Below, piece after piece: positions 56,519 to 64,000 of a DNA stretch of 64,000 nt. A model generated the notes under the pieces. That model worked only from the letters and a program-made list of their open reading frames with translations, was not told the origin of the DNA and did not search any database. The position numbers and the translations under genes were made by a program. Source of the DNA: JACDAN01 sp963827705 (GTDB lineage Bacteria > Actinomycetota > Thermoleophilia > Gaiellales > Gaiellaceae); NCBI GenBank assembly GCA_963827705.1, contig CAWHBN010000014.1, forward strand, positions 1 to 64,000, given 5' to 3'. Each line of letters opens with the position of its first letter. Within the stretch, counting starts at the first letter, position 1.

Positions 56519-58674
56519 GCGATGCGCTCCAGCGGCGCGTAGTCGAGCACGAGGCGCCGGTCCGTGTCCTCCCCGGCGAAGCGGACGCTGACGACGCCGC
56601 CGGGCTCCACAGCCGTGACGATGCCCTCGCCGAGAGTCCCGTGCCGGACCGCGTCTCCCGTCGAGAGGTCGGGGCTGGTACCTCGCGGTTGGATCCGTGC
56701 CACCGGCGCGCCGTAACCGGACCAGGACGAGGGCCGAAGCCGCTCGCGGTGGATCTCCTCCTGCGGCAGCTCGTCGAGGAAGCGGGACGGCAGGTTGTAG
56801 TTTCGCGACCCGTACAGCGACCTGCCGGCCGCGTGAGTCAGCGTCAGGCGCTCCCTCGCCCGCGTCATCCCGACGTAGGCCAGGCGCCGCTCCTCCTCGA
56901 GCGAGTTCTCCTCGAGCGAGCGGGAGTGCGGGAAGATCCCCTCCTCCATCCCGATCATGAACACGGCCTTGAACTCGAGGCCCTTCGCGTTGTGGAGCGT
57001 CATCAGCGTTACGAGGCTCTGCTGCTCGCTGAGGCTGTCCTGATCGGAGAAGAGCGAGATCTCCTGCAGGAAGGTGGAGAGGCTCGGGCTCTCCGCGCCC
57101 GCCTGATACTCCTGCGCGACGCCGATGAGCTCGTGGAGGTTCTCCATCCGGCCCTGCGCCTCGATCGTCCGCTCGGCCTCGAGCGATTCCATGTAGCCGC
57201 TGCGTTCGAGCGTCCGCTCGACGAGCTCGTCCACCGGGAGCTCGAGCGCGCCGGCCTGGAGGGAGAGGAGCAGGTTGCGTAGCGCCGTGACGGCGCGCAC
57301 CTGCGCCGGGCCGAGCCCCGCCTCCTCGGGGAACTCGAGCGCCTCCCACAGCGAGAATCCGTGTCCATCGGCGTACGTCTGGAGGCGGGCGAGCGAGGCG
57401 TCGCCGATCCCGCGCCTGGGCCGGTTCGCGATCCGCTGCATGCTGACCGCGTCGTACGGGTTGTCGATCACCTGCAGGTACGCGATCGCGTCCTTCACCT
57501 CGGCGCGTTCGTAGAAGCGCGGGCCGCCGATCACCTGGTACGGGATCTCGCTGCGGACGAGCACGTCCTCCAGCACCCGCGACTGCGCGTTCGTCCGGTA
57601 GAAGACCGCGATCTCGTCCCCGTTCACGCCCTCGTCGACGAGGCCGGCGATCTCGGACGCGACCCACCGGGCCTCGGCGTGCTCGTCCTCGACCTCGAGG
57701 ACGCGGACCGGCTCCCCGTCGCCGAGCTCGGACCAGAGGTTCTTCGGCTTCCGCTCCGTGTTGTGCGAGATCACGTGGTTGGCCGCGCGAAGGATGGTGT
57801 TCGTCGAGCGGTAGTTCTGCTCGAGCGGCACCACACGCGTCTCGCCGAAGTCGCGCTCGAACTCGAGGATGTTGCGGATGTCGGCTCCGCGGAAGGCATA
57901 GATCGACTGGTCCGGGTCGCCGACGACGCAGACGTTCCTGTGCTTCTCGGCCAGGAGCTGGAGCAGGCGGTACTGCGCGTGGTTCGTGTCCTGGTACTCG
58001 TCGACGAGGACGTAGCGGAAGGCCTTCTGCCAACGCTCCTTCGCCTCGGGGAAGCGCTCGAGCACCTGGACGGTGAGCATCAGCAGGTCGTCGAAGTCGA
58101 CGGCGTTCGCGGCGAAGAGCCGGCGCTGGTACAGCTCGTACGCGTCGGCGACCGTCTGGTCGTAGAAGGACTCGACCCGGTTCCGGTACTCGGCGGGGTC
58201 GACCAGCTGGTTCTTGGCCGTCGAGATCTGCTCGTGGATGCCGCGCGGGACGAACCGTTTCGGATCTCTTTCGAGCTCCTCCAGGCACTGCTTGACGAGC
58301 CGCACCTGGTCGGCCTGGTCGTAGATCGTGAAGTTCGTTCGGTAGCCGAGCCTCGGCGCCTCGCGGCGGAGGATCCGGCCGCAGGCGGCATGGAACGTGA
58401 GGATCCAGATGCGGCGCGCGACCTCGGGGAGCAGATCCTCGAGGCGCGAGCGCATCTCCCCCGCCGCCTTGTTCGTGAACGTGATCGCAAGGATCTCGTT
58501 CGGCTGGACGCCGACCGCGGAGATCAGGTGGGCGACCCTGTAGGTGAGGACGCGGGTCTTCCCCGAGCCCGCGCCGGCGATGACGAGCAACGGGCCCTCC
58601 GTGTGCAGCACCGCCTCGCGCTGGGCGGCATTCAGGTCGGCGAGATAGGTCTCCGGGGAGGGTGCAACGGCCAC
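56515..58674 (-). CDS. pcrA: ATP-dependent DNA helicase PcrA/UvrD
   Basis: A 719-residue superfamily 1A 3'-5' helicase. Walker A 'VIAGAGSGKTRVLTYRVAHL', 'ITFTNKAAGEMRSRL', Walker B 'YVLVDEYQDTNHAQYRLLQL', motif III 'CVVGDPDQSIYAFRGADI', motif IV 'EQNYRSTNTIL', motif V 'VTLMTLHNAKGLEFKAVFMI' and motif VI 'RRLAYVGMTRARERLTLTHA' are all present. The C-terminus 'LDYAPLERIA' ends the PcrA-type tail. Acts in nucleotide excision repair and in removing proteins and recombination intermediates. Starts with GTG 58674. Confidence 0.95.
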   Translation of the reverse strand: MAVAPSPETYLADLNAAQREAVLHTEGPLLVIAGAGSGKTRVLTYRVAHLISAVGVQPNEILAITFTNKAAGEMRSRLEDLLPEVARRIWILTFHAACGRILRREAPRLGYRTNFTIYDQADQVRLVKQCLEELERDPKRFVPRGIHEQISTAKNQLVDPAEYRNRVESFYDQTVADAYELYQRRLFAANAVDFDDLLMLTVQVLERFPEAKERWQKAFRYVLVDEYQDTNHAQYRLLQLLAEKHRNVCVVGDPDQSIYAFRGADIRNILEFERDFGETRVVPLEQNYRSTNTILRAANHVISHNTERKPKNLWSELGDGEPVRVLEVEDEHAEARWVASEIAGLVDEGVNGDEIAVFYRTNAQSRVLEDVLVRSEIPYQVIGGPRFYERAEVKDAIAYLQVIDNPYDAVSMQRIANRPRRGIGDASLARLQTYADGHGFSLWEALEFPEEAGLGPAQVRAVTALRNLLLSLQAGALELPVDELVERTLERSGYMESLEAERTIEAQGRMENLHELIGVAQEYQAGAESPSLSTFLQEISLFSDQDSLSEQQSLVTLMTLHNAKGLEFKAVFMIGMEEGIFPHSRSLEENSLEEERRLAYVGMTRARERLTLTHAAGRSLYGSRNYNLPSRFLDELPQEEIHRERLRPSSWSGYGAPVARIQPRGTSPDLSTGDAVRHGTLGEGIVTAVEPGGVVSVRFAGEDTDRRLVLDYAPLERIA

Positions 58675-58837
58675 GGGTCGATGCTAGCGAGGCACCGACC
58701 CGGCTCCAATCGACGTGTCTGCCCCGGGGCCGGCCGCTGGCCTCCCTCCGTCCGTGACGCTAGCCGCGATCGGCGCACGCGTGGGACACGAGACCGTGAC
58801 GACTTCGGCTCAAAGGCCGAGTGGTAGCTTCAGCCGC

Positions 58838-59218
58838 ATGGGCTGGGCGCAATCGTCCATCGACGAGCTCGGCAACGAGACCTTCCGCAAGGTCCGCCAA
58901 GAGCTCGGGATCACCGCGTTCGGCGCGAACGTGCTCGTCCTCCAGCCCGGCGTCACGGGGCGGCCGCACTACCACGAGGAGCAGGACGAGCTCTACTTCG
59001 TCCACCAGGGCCGCGCGGTCTTCGACCTGCCCGACGACCGGGTCGAGCTCGGGCCGGGCGGCATGCTGCACGTTGAGTCGACGACGGCCCGCCGGGTCAC
59101 GAACCCGGGGCCGGACGAGCTCGTGATGCTCGTCGTCGGCGCGAAGGAGGGCTACGTCGGCCGGGACGGCCAACCCGCCGCGCCGAAGGCCTTCCTCCGC
59201 GACGTCGACGCGGACTGA
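58838..59218 (+). CDS. Cupin-domain protein
   Basis: A 126-residue cupin. Motif 1 'GVTGRPHYHEEQDELYFVHQ' with His-x-His...Glu and motif 2 'GGMLHVESTTARRVTNPGPD' are canonical, so a metal site is likely. 'FRKVRQELGITAFGANVLVL' precedes the barrel. ATG 58838 gives a standard N-terminus. The substrate is unknown. Different from the cupin of the duplicated unit. Confidence 0.82.
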   Translation: MGWAQSSIDELGNETFRKVRQELGITAFGANVLVLQPGVTGRPHYHEEQDELYFVHQGRAVFDLPDDRVELGPGGMLHVESTTARRVTNPGPDELVMLVVGAKEGYVGRDGQPAAPKAFLRDVDAD

Positions 59219-59227
59219 AGGCGTCAC

Positions 59228-60025
59228 TCAGCGCAGTGGAAACGGCTTCCGGCTGAGCGCCGGCAGAACCTGAGCGGTCACGATCGCGGGTGTGACGGCG
59301 TAGCGCCGGCTGTAGCGATAGCTGCCGTCCGGCCGCCGGAGCGACGCAAGGAAGCGGAACGCGGCGGCGGGAGGCTTGACGCCGGCGGCGAGGTACGCCT
59401 GGACAGCCCACGCCGTCGACTGCGCGTCGGGCCCCCGACCGGCGACGAGCCGGACGCCGCCGTTGGCCGCGGTGTGGTTGCGGATGAACGCGAGCCCGCG
59501 CTGGATGGGACGTCCCCGGACGCCGCTCCAGCGAAGCGCCTGGATGGCCGCGGCCGTGTCGTTGGAGTCCGGCGAGCCGTTCGGCGCCCAGGACCAGCCG
59601 CCGGATCGCCGCTGGCGTCCGAGCAGGTAGCGGACGGCCCGCTTCTCCCCTCTCGGGAGGGCGAGCACGCCCCAGATCGTCGAGTTGACAAGCGAGCCGA
59701 TCCGGCCGTCGCTCCGCCGCTGCCGCCGAAGCCGGGTCAGGAACGGCTCGGGGCTCTCCCCCACGGCACGAAGCGCCATCACGCGAAGGGCGAGATCGGT
59801 GGTGTCCGCGATCGGCGCGTCACGGAGGTACACGACGGTTCCGTCCGGTGTGTGGCTCGCCGCCTTCAGGCCGAGGACGGCCCAGGCCGTAAGGGCAGCG
59901 TCGGAACGCGCGCCGGGCTCGGCGAACCCGCCGTCGGCCTGCTGGCGGGAGGCGACGTAGTCGGCGGGCGTCACCGCGGCAAGCGCCAGCACCGACGACG
60001 CGATCGCGGCGAGCTTCAGGCCCAT
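59228..60025 (-). CDS. Secreted prenyltransferase/squalene-oxidase-repeat protein (transcobalamin-barrel-like)
   Basis: A 265-residue exported protein: signal peptide (MGLKLAAIASSVLALAAVTP), then an alpha/alpha-barrel of repeats such as 'QQADGGFAEPGARSDAALTA', 'RQRRSGGWSWAPNGSPDSND', 'DAQSTAWAVQAYLAAG' and 'RRPDGSYRYSRRYAVTPAIV'. The repeats belong to the prenyltransferase/squalene-oxidase-type family, whose fold is also that of the first domain of intrinsic factor and transcobalamin. Catalytic motifs of terpene cyclases are absent, so ligand binding is more likely than catalysis. Last gene of the ECF operon; ATG follows gtggaggtcgc and overlaps the S-component stop by 10 bases. Confidence 0.8.
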   Translation of the reverse strand: MGLKLAAIASSVLALAAVTPADYVASRQQADGGFAEPGARSDAALTAWAVLGLKAASHTPDGTVVYLRDAPIADTTDLALRVMALRAVGESPEPFLTRLRRQRRSDGRIGSLVNSTIWGVLALPRGEKRAVRYLLGRQRRSGGWSWAPNGSPDSNDTAAAIQALRWSGVRGRPIQRGLAFIRNHTAANGGVRLVAGRGPDAQSTAWAVQAYLAAGVKPPAAAFRFLASLRRPDGSYRYSRRYAVTPAIVTAQVLPALSRKPFPLR

Positions 60026-60690
60026 GCGACCTCCACTCTCAGCCGACGGCCGTACCGCTCGAGCAGCCGGCGCAGCTCTGGGCCGATGACGACCGCGAAG
60101 ATGACGTTGCCGATCGCGTGGAAGGCGCTGAACCAGACGCCCCTCGCGTAGACGAGAGTAAGCGCCTCCCAGGTGTGGGGCCAGAAGCTGTACCAGTACC
60201 AGAGGTCCATGGCGCTGCTGAACGCGAAGCCGAGCGCGAAGCAGAGTGCCGCGAACGCCCAGCGGTTCCGGATCAGGCTCGAAGCGAGCGCGCCGACGAC
60301 CCCGCACCCTCCCCAGGCAAGCATCTGCCACGGCGTCCAGACGCCCTGGCCGAGGTAGAAGTTCGAGACCAGCGCGGCGACTGCGCCGACCGCGAAGCCG
60401 ACACGCGCGCCGAGGGCTGCGCCGGCCGCGACGGCGACCACGGTCACCGGCTGCACGCCGGGGACGGCGGCGAACAGCACTCGCCCGGCCGCGGCGGCAC
60501 CACCGAGGACAGCGACGAGCGCGACCTCCTTTGCCGAGCCCGTTCCGGCCTCCAGCCAGACGAACCCGGAGAGCACGAGCGCCAGAGCCACGAGGAGGAG
60601 CGAGAGGGCGGCGTCCTGCGGCGACAGCGCCGTCCACACCGCGGCGGCGAACGCGACCGCGGCGCAAGCGAGCAGCGCGGACCTAGGCAT
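60016..60690 (-). CDS. ECF transporter S component (substrate-binding membrane subunit)
   Basis: A 224-residue membrane protein with about six hydrophobic segments, typical for an ECF S component: 'LLACAAVAFAAAVWTALSPQ', 'VTVVAVAAGAALGARVGFAV', 'WTPWQMLAWGGCGVVGALAS', 'MDLWYWYSFWPHTWEALTL' and 'AFHAIGNVIFAVVIGPELRR'. It binds the vitamin-like ligand and topples with EcfT. Unlike the T component it has no ATPase-coupling motif. The specificity cannot be read directly; neighbouring transcobalamin-like proteins suggest corrinoid. It overlaps the ATPase gene by 8 bases. Confidence 0.8.
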   Translation of the reverse strand: MPRSALLACAAVAFAAAVWTALSPQDAALSLLLVALALVLSGFVWLEAGTGSAKEVALVAVLGGAAAAGRVLFAAVPGVQPVTVVAVAAGAALGARVGFAVGAVAALVSNFYLGQGVWTPWQMLAWGGCGVVGALASSLIRNRWAFAALCFALGFAFSSAMDLWYWYSFWPHTWEALTLVYARGVWFSAFHAIGNVIFAVVIGPELRRLLERYGRRLRVEVAWA

Positions 60691-62029
60691 GGACGGGCTC
60701 CCGAGCCGGCGCGGTACTCACGATCCGGTCGGCGACCTCCGCCGCGAAGACGAGGTCATGGGTGACGACGAGCGTTGCGCGCTCCGCGGCTCCTGAACGG
60801 AGCAGCGCCGCGAGCTCGAGCTTCCGCTCGGGGTCCATGCCGCGGGTCGGCTCGTCGAGGACGAGCAGGTCGGGCTCGGTCACGAGCACCGCCGCCAGCC
60901 CGAGCCGTTCCCGCTCGCCGCTGGACAGGTCACGTGGATGCCGCGCGTCGAACCCGGCCAGGCCAACAAGCGCGAGTGCACGACGAGCGCGCTCGCGATC
61001 GCCCTCAACTCCGAGCGCAACCTCATCGTCCACCCTCTCGGCGACGACGTAGCGGCCCGGATCCTGGCTCAGGTACGCGGCACGGCCGCGGCGGAAGATC
61101 TCCCCCTCCGACGGCTCGAGCAGTCCCGCTCCAAGCTTGGCGAGGGTCGTCTTCCCGGAGCCGTTCGGGCCCAGGAGCACGACGATCTCACCGCGTCCCA
61201 GCTCCAGATCCGGCACCCGCACCAGACGGTCGCCGTAGGCATGCGCGGCGCCGCGGAGCTCGCAGAGAGGCTCACCGCCGCGGGCGCCGTCGCCGACGCC
61301 GGGCTCATGCGCGAGAAACGCCGGATGCTCACGCGCCAGCCAGCTCAGAGCCTCGGGTTGTGGCGCATCGACCACGATCCTCCCGTCCTCCATGAAGACG
61401 ACGCGGTCGCAGCGCTCCAGCGGCAGGGCCGGCCGCTGCTCGGAGATCACGACCGCGCAGCCGAGTGTCGTCGCGAGGTCGAGCAGCGCCTCCGCAGCCT
61501 CGGGGTCGAGCTGCGAGGTCGGCTCGTCGAGCAGGAGGAGCCGCGGACGAAGAACGAGCGCCGCTGCGACGCAAACACGCTGGAGCTCCCCGGCGGAGAG
61601 CTCGTGCGTCTTCCGACCGGCGAGATGCTCGGCGCCCATCCACCCGAGCGCCTCGAGGGCGCGGACCGGGATCTCGAGAGGCGGCACGCCGAGGTTCTCG
61701 AGCCCGAACTGGAGCTCGTGCTCGACGCCGGTCATGACGACCTGGTCCTCGGGATCCTGGAAGACGGTGGCGACCGTCCCGGCCAGCTCGCTCGGCCTTG
61801 TCGTCCGCGTCTCGCGTCCTCCGACCTCGACCCTGCCGGTGAAGCGGCCGCCGTGGAAGTGCGGCACGAGGCCGGCGAGCGCGCGCAGGAGCGTCGACTT
61901 TCCCGACCCGGACGGCCCGAGCAGACAGACGAGCTCGCCCGGTTGGATCTCCAGCGAGACGTCGTCCAGCGCCGGCCGCCCGTCGCCTGGATAGCGATAG
62001 GTCAGGCGATCGATTCGGGCTAGAGCCAC
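60683..62029 (-). CDS. Fused ECF transporter ATPase (EcfA-EcfA')
   Basis: A 448-residue protein with two ABC ATPase domains. Domain 1: Walker A 'LLGPSGSGKSTLLRALAGL', Q-loop 'VFQDPEDQVV', signature 'HELSAGELQRVCVAAALVL', Walker B 'LLLLDEPTSQLD'; the expected switch His is Gln ('VVISEQRPAL'). Domain 2: 'LLGPNGSGKTTLAKLGAGL', signature 'LSSGERERLGLAAVLV', Walker B 'LLVLDEPTRGMD' and switch His in 'LVVTHDLVFA'. This asymmetry suggests one degenerate catalytic site. It powers the ECF transporter with EcfT and the S component. GTG 62029 overlaps the EcfT stop. Confidence 0.88.
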   Translation of the reverse strand: MALARIDRLTYRYPGDGRPALDDVSLEIQPGELVCLLGPSGSGKSTLLRALAGLVPHFHGGRFTGRVEVGGRETRTTRPSELAGTVATVFQDPEDQVVMTGVEHELQFGLENLGVPPLEIPVRALEALGWMGAEHLAGRKTHELSAGELQRVCVAAALVLRPRLLLLDEPTSQLDPEAAEALLDLATTLGCAVVISEQRPALPLERCDRVVFMEDGRIVVDAPQPEALSWLAREHPAFLAHEPGVGDGARGGEPLCELRGAAHAYGDRLVRVPDLELGRGEIVVLLGPNGSGKTTLAKLGAGLLEPSEGEIFRRGRAAYLSQDPGRYVVAERVDDEVALGVEGDRERARRALALVGLAGFDARHPRDLSSGERERLGLAAVLVTEPDLLVLDEPTRGMDPERKLELAALLRSGAAERATLVVTHDLVFAAEVADRIVSTAPAREPVHA

Positions 62030-62718
62030 AACGCTCCCAGGGCGACGACGCCGACGGCCGCGACGATCGCAAGGCGGTCGAGCGTGCTCCATGCGGGCGA
62101 GGGCGCCCGTGTCCGGCCCGGTCGTCCGAACCCGCGGGCCTCCATCGACTCGGCGAGGTTCAGCGACCGCTCGAGCGAGCCCGCGACGAGCGGCGAGATC
62201 AGCCGGGCGCGGCCGCGCACGCCTTCGACGACGAGCCCACGGCCGCGGAGCGCTTCCACGTAGCCGGCGGCGTCGCGCTCGAGGGTCGGGACGAGGCGCG
62301 TCGCGAGGGCAACGGCGAGCACCGAGCGGCGCAACCTTCCGCCGGCAAGCAGCAGTCCGTCCAGGTCGAGGAGGAGCGCGTAGGCGGCGAAGGCGAGCCC
62401 GACGGCGATCAACCGGAGGCTCTGGAAGAGCGCCTCGGAGACCTCTTCGCTCGTGACGTCCAGCTGCCCGATCACCGGAACCTCTGGCCCTTCCCAGTAC
62501 ACGACGCCGCCGTAGCGGGCGACCAGCGGGCTGAAGAGGAAGAGGACGAGGCCGGAGGCGAGCGTCCCGACCAGATAGGGCCACCGGCGGCCGCGCGGAG
62601 CCCGGAGGCAGAGCGCGAAGAGCCCGGCGGCAATGATCGCGACCGAGATCGTCCGGTCGGCGAGCAGCGCGGCAGCGGCGAGGGCCGCGAGGAGGGCTGC
62701 AGCCGGCACGGCGCTCAC
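62020..62718 (-). CDS. ECF transporter transmembrane component EcfT
   Basis: A 232-residue membrane protein with about five helices. The cytoplasmic 'VEALRGRGLVVEG' and 'SMEARGFGRPG' contain the two Ala-Arg-Gly coupling motifs that dock into EcfA-A', diagnostic of EcfT. N-terminal helices 'VPAAALLAALAAAALLADRT' and 'PYLVGTLASGLVLFLFSPL'. It links the S component to the ATPases. It is coupled upstream to the lipoprotein gene (ATGA-type overlap). Confidence 0.88.
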   Translation of the reverse strand: MSAVPAAALLAALAAAALLADRTISVAIIAAGLFALCLRAPRGRRWPYLVGTLASGLVLFLFSPLVARYGGVVYWEGPEVPVIGQLDVTSEEVSEALFQSLRLIAVGLAFAAYALLLDLDGLLLAGGRLRRSVLAVALATRLVPTLERDAAGYVEALRGRGLVVEGVRGRARLISPLVAGSLERSLNLAESMEARGFGRPGRTRAPSPAWSTLDRLAIVAAVGVVALGALWL

Positions 62719-63389
62719 TGCACGCCCTCGTACCGGTAGCGCGCCAATGACGGGTCGTCGAGCAGCCGCTCGGCGTCGCGTAGCCCGAGCTCGAACACGA
62801 CGGGATCCCCGGGGGAGCCTTCGAGCCGGGCACGGAAGCCCGACCCGGGCACGAGCACGAGCTCGTTCGCCCCCTCGCCCGAGTGGTTGACGACGCCGCC
62901 GACCAGCTCCGCGATCCCCTCCGAAAGCTCACCGGGCGGCCCGAGCACGACCGCCGGGCGTTTCTTCCCGTCCCACCCGTGGAGGAACGGCTCGGGGAAA
63001 GCGCCCACGACCACCGGCTGGCGCATCTCCCCTTCCCACGAGCGATGGTCCCACCAGAGGACGTCGCCCTGGTGGAGCTCGTAGTCGGCGGCGCTGATGT
63101 CGGCCTCGTATCCGTTCACGAAGTAGAACCAGTCGTGCTGCCCGGCGATGTCGCCCTCGATCCCGTCGATCGCCTGGACGAAGCGGCCGCCGTAGCGCGT
63201 CTCGACCTCGGCCTTGCGGCGCAACGCCTCGAGCGCGGAGATCCCCGCCGGGACCGTCGTCGAGAGGACGACTTCGGAGCCGCGGTCGCGCGTGACCCAG
63301 AGCCGGGCCGAGCCTTCGCCGGCCGCCTCCTCCCCGCACCCTGCGAGCAGGCATGCAGCGGCGAGGAGGAGTGCGAGCCGGCGGAGCAT
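62715..63389 (-). CDS. DUF4430 lipoprotein (transcobalamin C-domain-like)
   Basis: A 224-residue lipoprotein precursor: 'ALLLAAACLLAGCGEEAAGE' with lipobox LLAGC (Cys18). The mature protein has a DUF4430-like beta domain: 'RGSEVVLSTTVPAGISALEA', 'VQAIDGIEGDIAGQHDWFYF' and 'NGYEADISAADYELHQGDVL'. DUF4430 is the fold of the C-terminal domain of intrinsic factor/transcobalamin. The remainder ('VVVGAFPEPFLHGWDGKKRP') is unassigned. It is probably anchored to the membrane and delivers ligand to the transporter. It begins one base after the previous gene's stop. Confidence 0.82.
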   Translation of the reverse strand: MLRRLALLLAAACLLAGCGEEAAGEGSARLWVTRDRGSEVVLSTTVPAGISALEALRRKAEVETRYGGRFVQAIDGIEGDIAGQHDWFYFVNGYEADISAADYELHQGDVLWWDHRSWEGEMRQPVVVGAFPEPFLHGWDGKKRPAVVLGPPGELSEGIAELVGGVVNHSGEGANELVLVPGSGFRARLEGSPGDPVVFELGLRDAERLLDDPSLARYRYEGVQ

Positions 63390-63986
63390 CTAGCGCAGCG
63401 CGTTCGAGCGGACGGCGCCGGCGAGCGTCGCCCGCACGGTGCCGGTGTGCTTGCCGACGCAGGCGCGGCCCGCGCGCGTTCGAACGCGCCGGCCGTCCAC
63501 CTGCAGCAAGGCTCCCGCTGCCGCCCGGTCCGTGCCCTGGTCGTTCTCGGACACGACTCGGTAGCAGTTGCGGCCGGTACGGGTGAGCTGCAGGGTCGGC
63601 GGACCGCCGGTCGGCCCGAACGTCGCCCAGTACCAGAGCACGCGATCGCCGTCGTTGAGCTGAACCTGGTCCGCTCCGACGGGCGGCGAGGCACCGTTCA
63701 CCTTGAACACCCAGCCGTTCGTTCCACCGGCCGGGTGCCGGCCGATCTGGTCGACGTAGGGGCCAAACGACGTGGTGGTGACGTGGTAGTAGAACTCGCC
63801 GCGCAGGCTGGCGAGGTCCAGCGCCTGCATGGGGTTCGCCCCGGCCTCGAACCGGGTCTCGAGAGAGCCGAAGATCGAAAGCGTCCTGCCTTCGACCCGG
63901 ACGGAGACCCTGGCACCGAGAGCCGAGGGGACGAGCAGCGCCGCAAGCGCGACGAGCGCAGCGAGCGTGATGAAGGTCTTACGCAC
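63390..63986 (-). CDS. Secreted DUF4430 protein (transcobalamin C-domain-like)
   Basis: A 198-residue exported protein with a signal peptide (about residues 1-24, 'LAALVALAALLVPSALGARV'). The DUF4430-type core is 'ASLRGEFYYHVTTTSFGPYV' with 'GGTNGWVFKVNGASPPVGAD' and 'LNDGDRVLWYWATFGPTGGP', as in transcobalamin-like C-domains. 'GRNCYRVVSENDQGTDRAA' and 'RAGRACVGKHTGTV' contain Cys that may pair. First gene of the ECF operon; GTG 63986 has the ribosome binding site aaggagg. The promoter and any riboswitch lie beyond the window. Confidence 0.82.
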   Translation of the reverse strand: MRKTFITLAALVALAALLVPSALGARVSVRVEGRTLSIFGSLETRFEAGANPMQALDLASLRGEFYYHVTTTSFGPYVDQIGRHPAGGTNGWVFKVNGASPPVGADQVQLNDGDRVLWYWATFGPTGGPPTLQLTRTGRNCYRVVSENDQGTDRAAAGALLQVDGRRVRTRAGRACVGKHTGTVRATLAGAVRSNALR

Positions 63987-64000
63987 GAATCCTCCTTCCG

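Noticed and set aside
55298..58288. A 996-residue minus-strand reading frame across the Eis-like and pcrA genes
   Set aside because: Only a middle stretch matches a known family (the N-terminal GNAT part of the Eis-like gene); the rest is Arg/Ala-rich shadow of pcrA.

Overview
This window is very GC-rich, gene-dense DNA from an actinobacterium. Secreted proteins with Ig-like 'YQWQRC' modules, DUF6325 and SHOCT proteins, many GNAT, VOC and SAM-methyltransferase singletons, and an ECF transporter linked to prenyltransferase-repeat and DUF4430 proteins suggest the class Thermoleophilia (Gaiellales or Solirubrobacterales). That placement is inference from gene content, not a phylogeny. Apart from the duplication described next, I see no rRNA, CRISPR array, insertion sequence or clear prophage.

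Region 1 (1-9856) is a direct tandem duplication of a ~4.92 kb unit, about 99.5% identical. Each unit carries a GNAT acetyltransferase, a cupin, an alpha/beta hydrolase, a membrane protein, a DUF6325 protein, a SHOCT protein, a SAM methyltransferase and a tiny zinc-ribbon gene. The zinc ribbon is intact only in copy 2. The junction replaces the last residues of the copy-2 GNAT with antisense sequence of the zinc-ribbon gene. A GNAT remnant, an intact GNAT paralogue and a repeated element upstream of the GNAT genes follow (9857-11260).

Region 2 (11260-25110) holds a large PAS/GAF sensor kinase, a VOC protein, a BacNav-like voltage-gated channel, a VapBC-like toxin-antitoxin pair, a clan-A glycoside hydrolase, an SDR/cyclic-nucleotide-domain pair, an Ig-like secreted protein, and an ECF sigma factor fused to a zinc-finger anti-sigma module with a proline-rich tail. 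Region 3 (23700-29402) encodes a complete 2-oxo acid dehydrogenase complex on the minus strand (E1alpha, E1beta, E2, VOC, GNAT, E3). Region 4 (29436-34959) has PRC-barrel, MFS, MaoC and ArgR genes, a set of four overlapping small membrane-protein genes (including holin-X and DUF3618 types), a double cupredoxin and a CNMP-binding protein. Region 5 (34956-45103) is the translation block thrS-infC-rpmI-rplT-(DUF2332)-(SpoU methylase)...pheS-pheT. Region 6 (45241-54115) is a mix of CBS, DNRLRE, aminotransferase, infA, cold-shock, small secreted, lipoprotein and Cys-rich genes, plus tRNA-Val. Region 7 (54417-59218) holds a DMT exporter, a frameshifted Eis-like acetyltransferase, PcrA helicase and a cupin.

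The most interesting locus is the minus-strand operon 63986-59228: two DUF4430 (transcobalamin C-terminal-like) exported proteins, EcfT, a fused EcfA-A', an S component and a secreted alpha/alpha-barrel prenyltransferase-repeat protein, all adjacent or overlapping. The two exported fold types are those of the two domains of animal intrinsic factor/transcobalamin, so this looks like a corrinoid or similar cofactor capture-and-uptake system. Several genes (16161, 23340, 41937, 56518, and the zinc ribbon of copy 1) carry single-base frameshifts, which could be real decay or residual assembly error.
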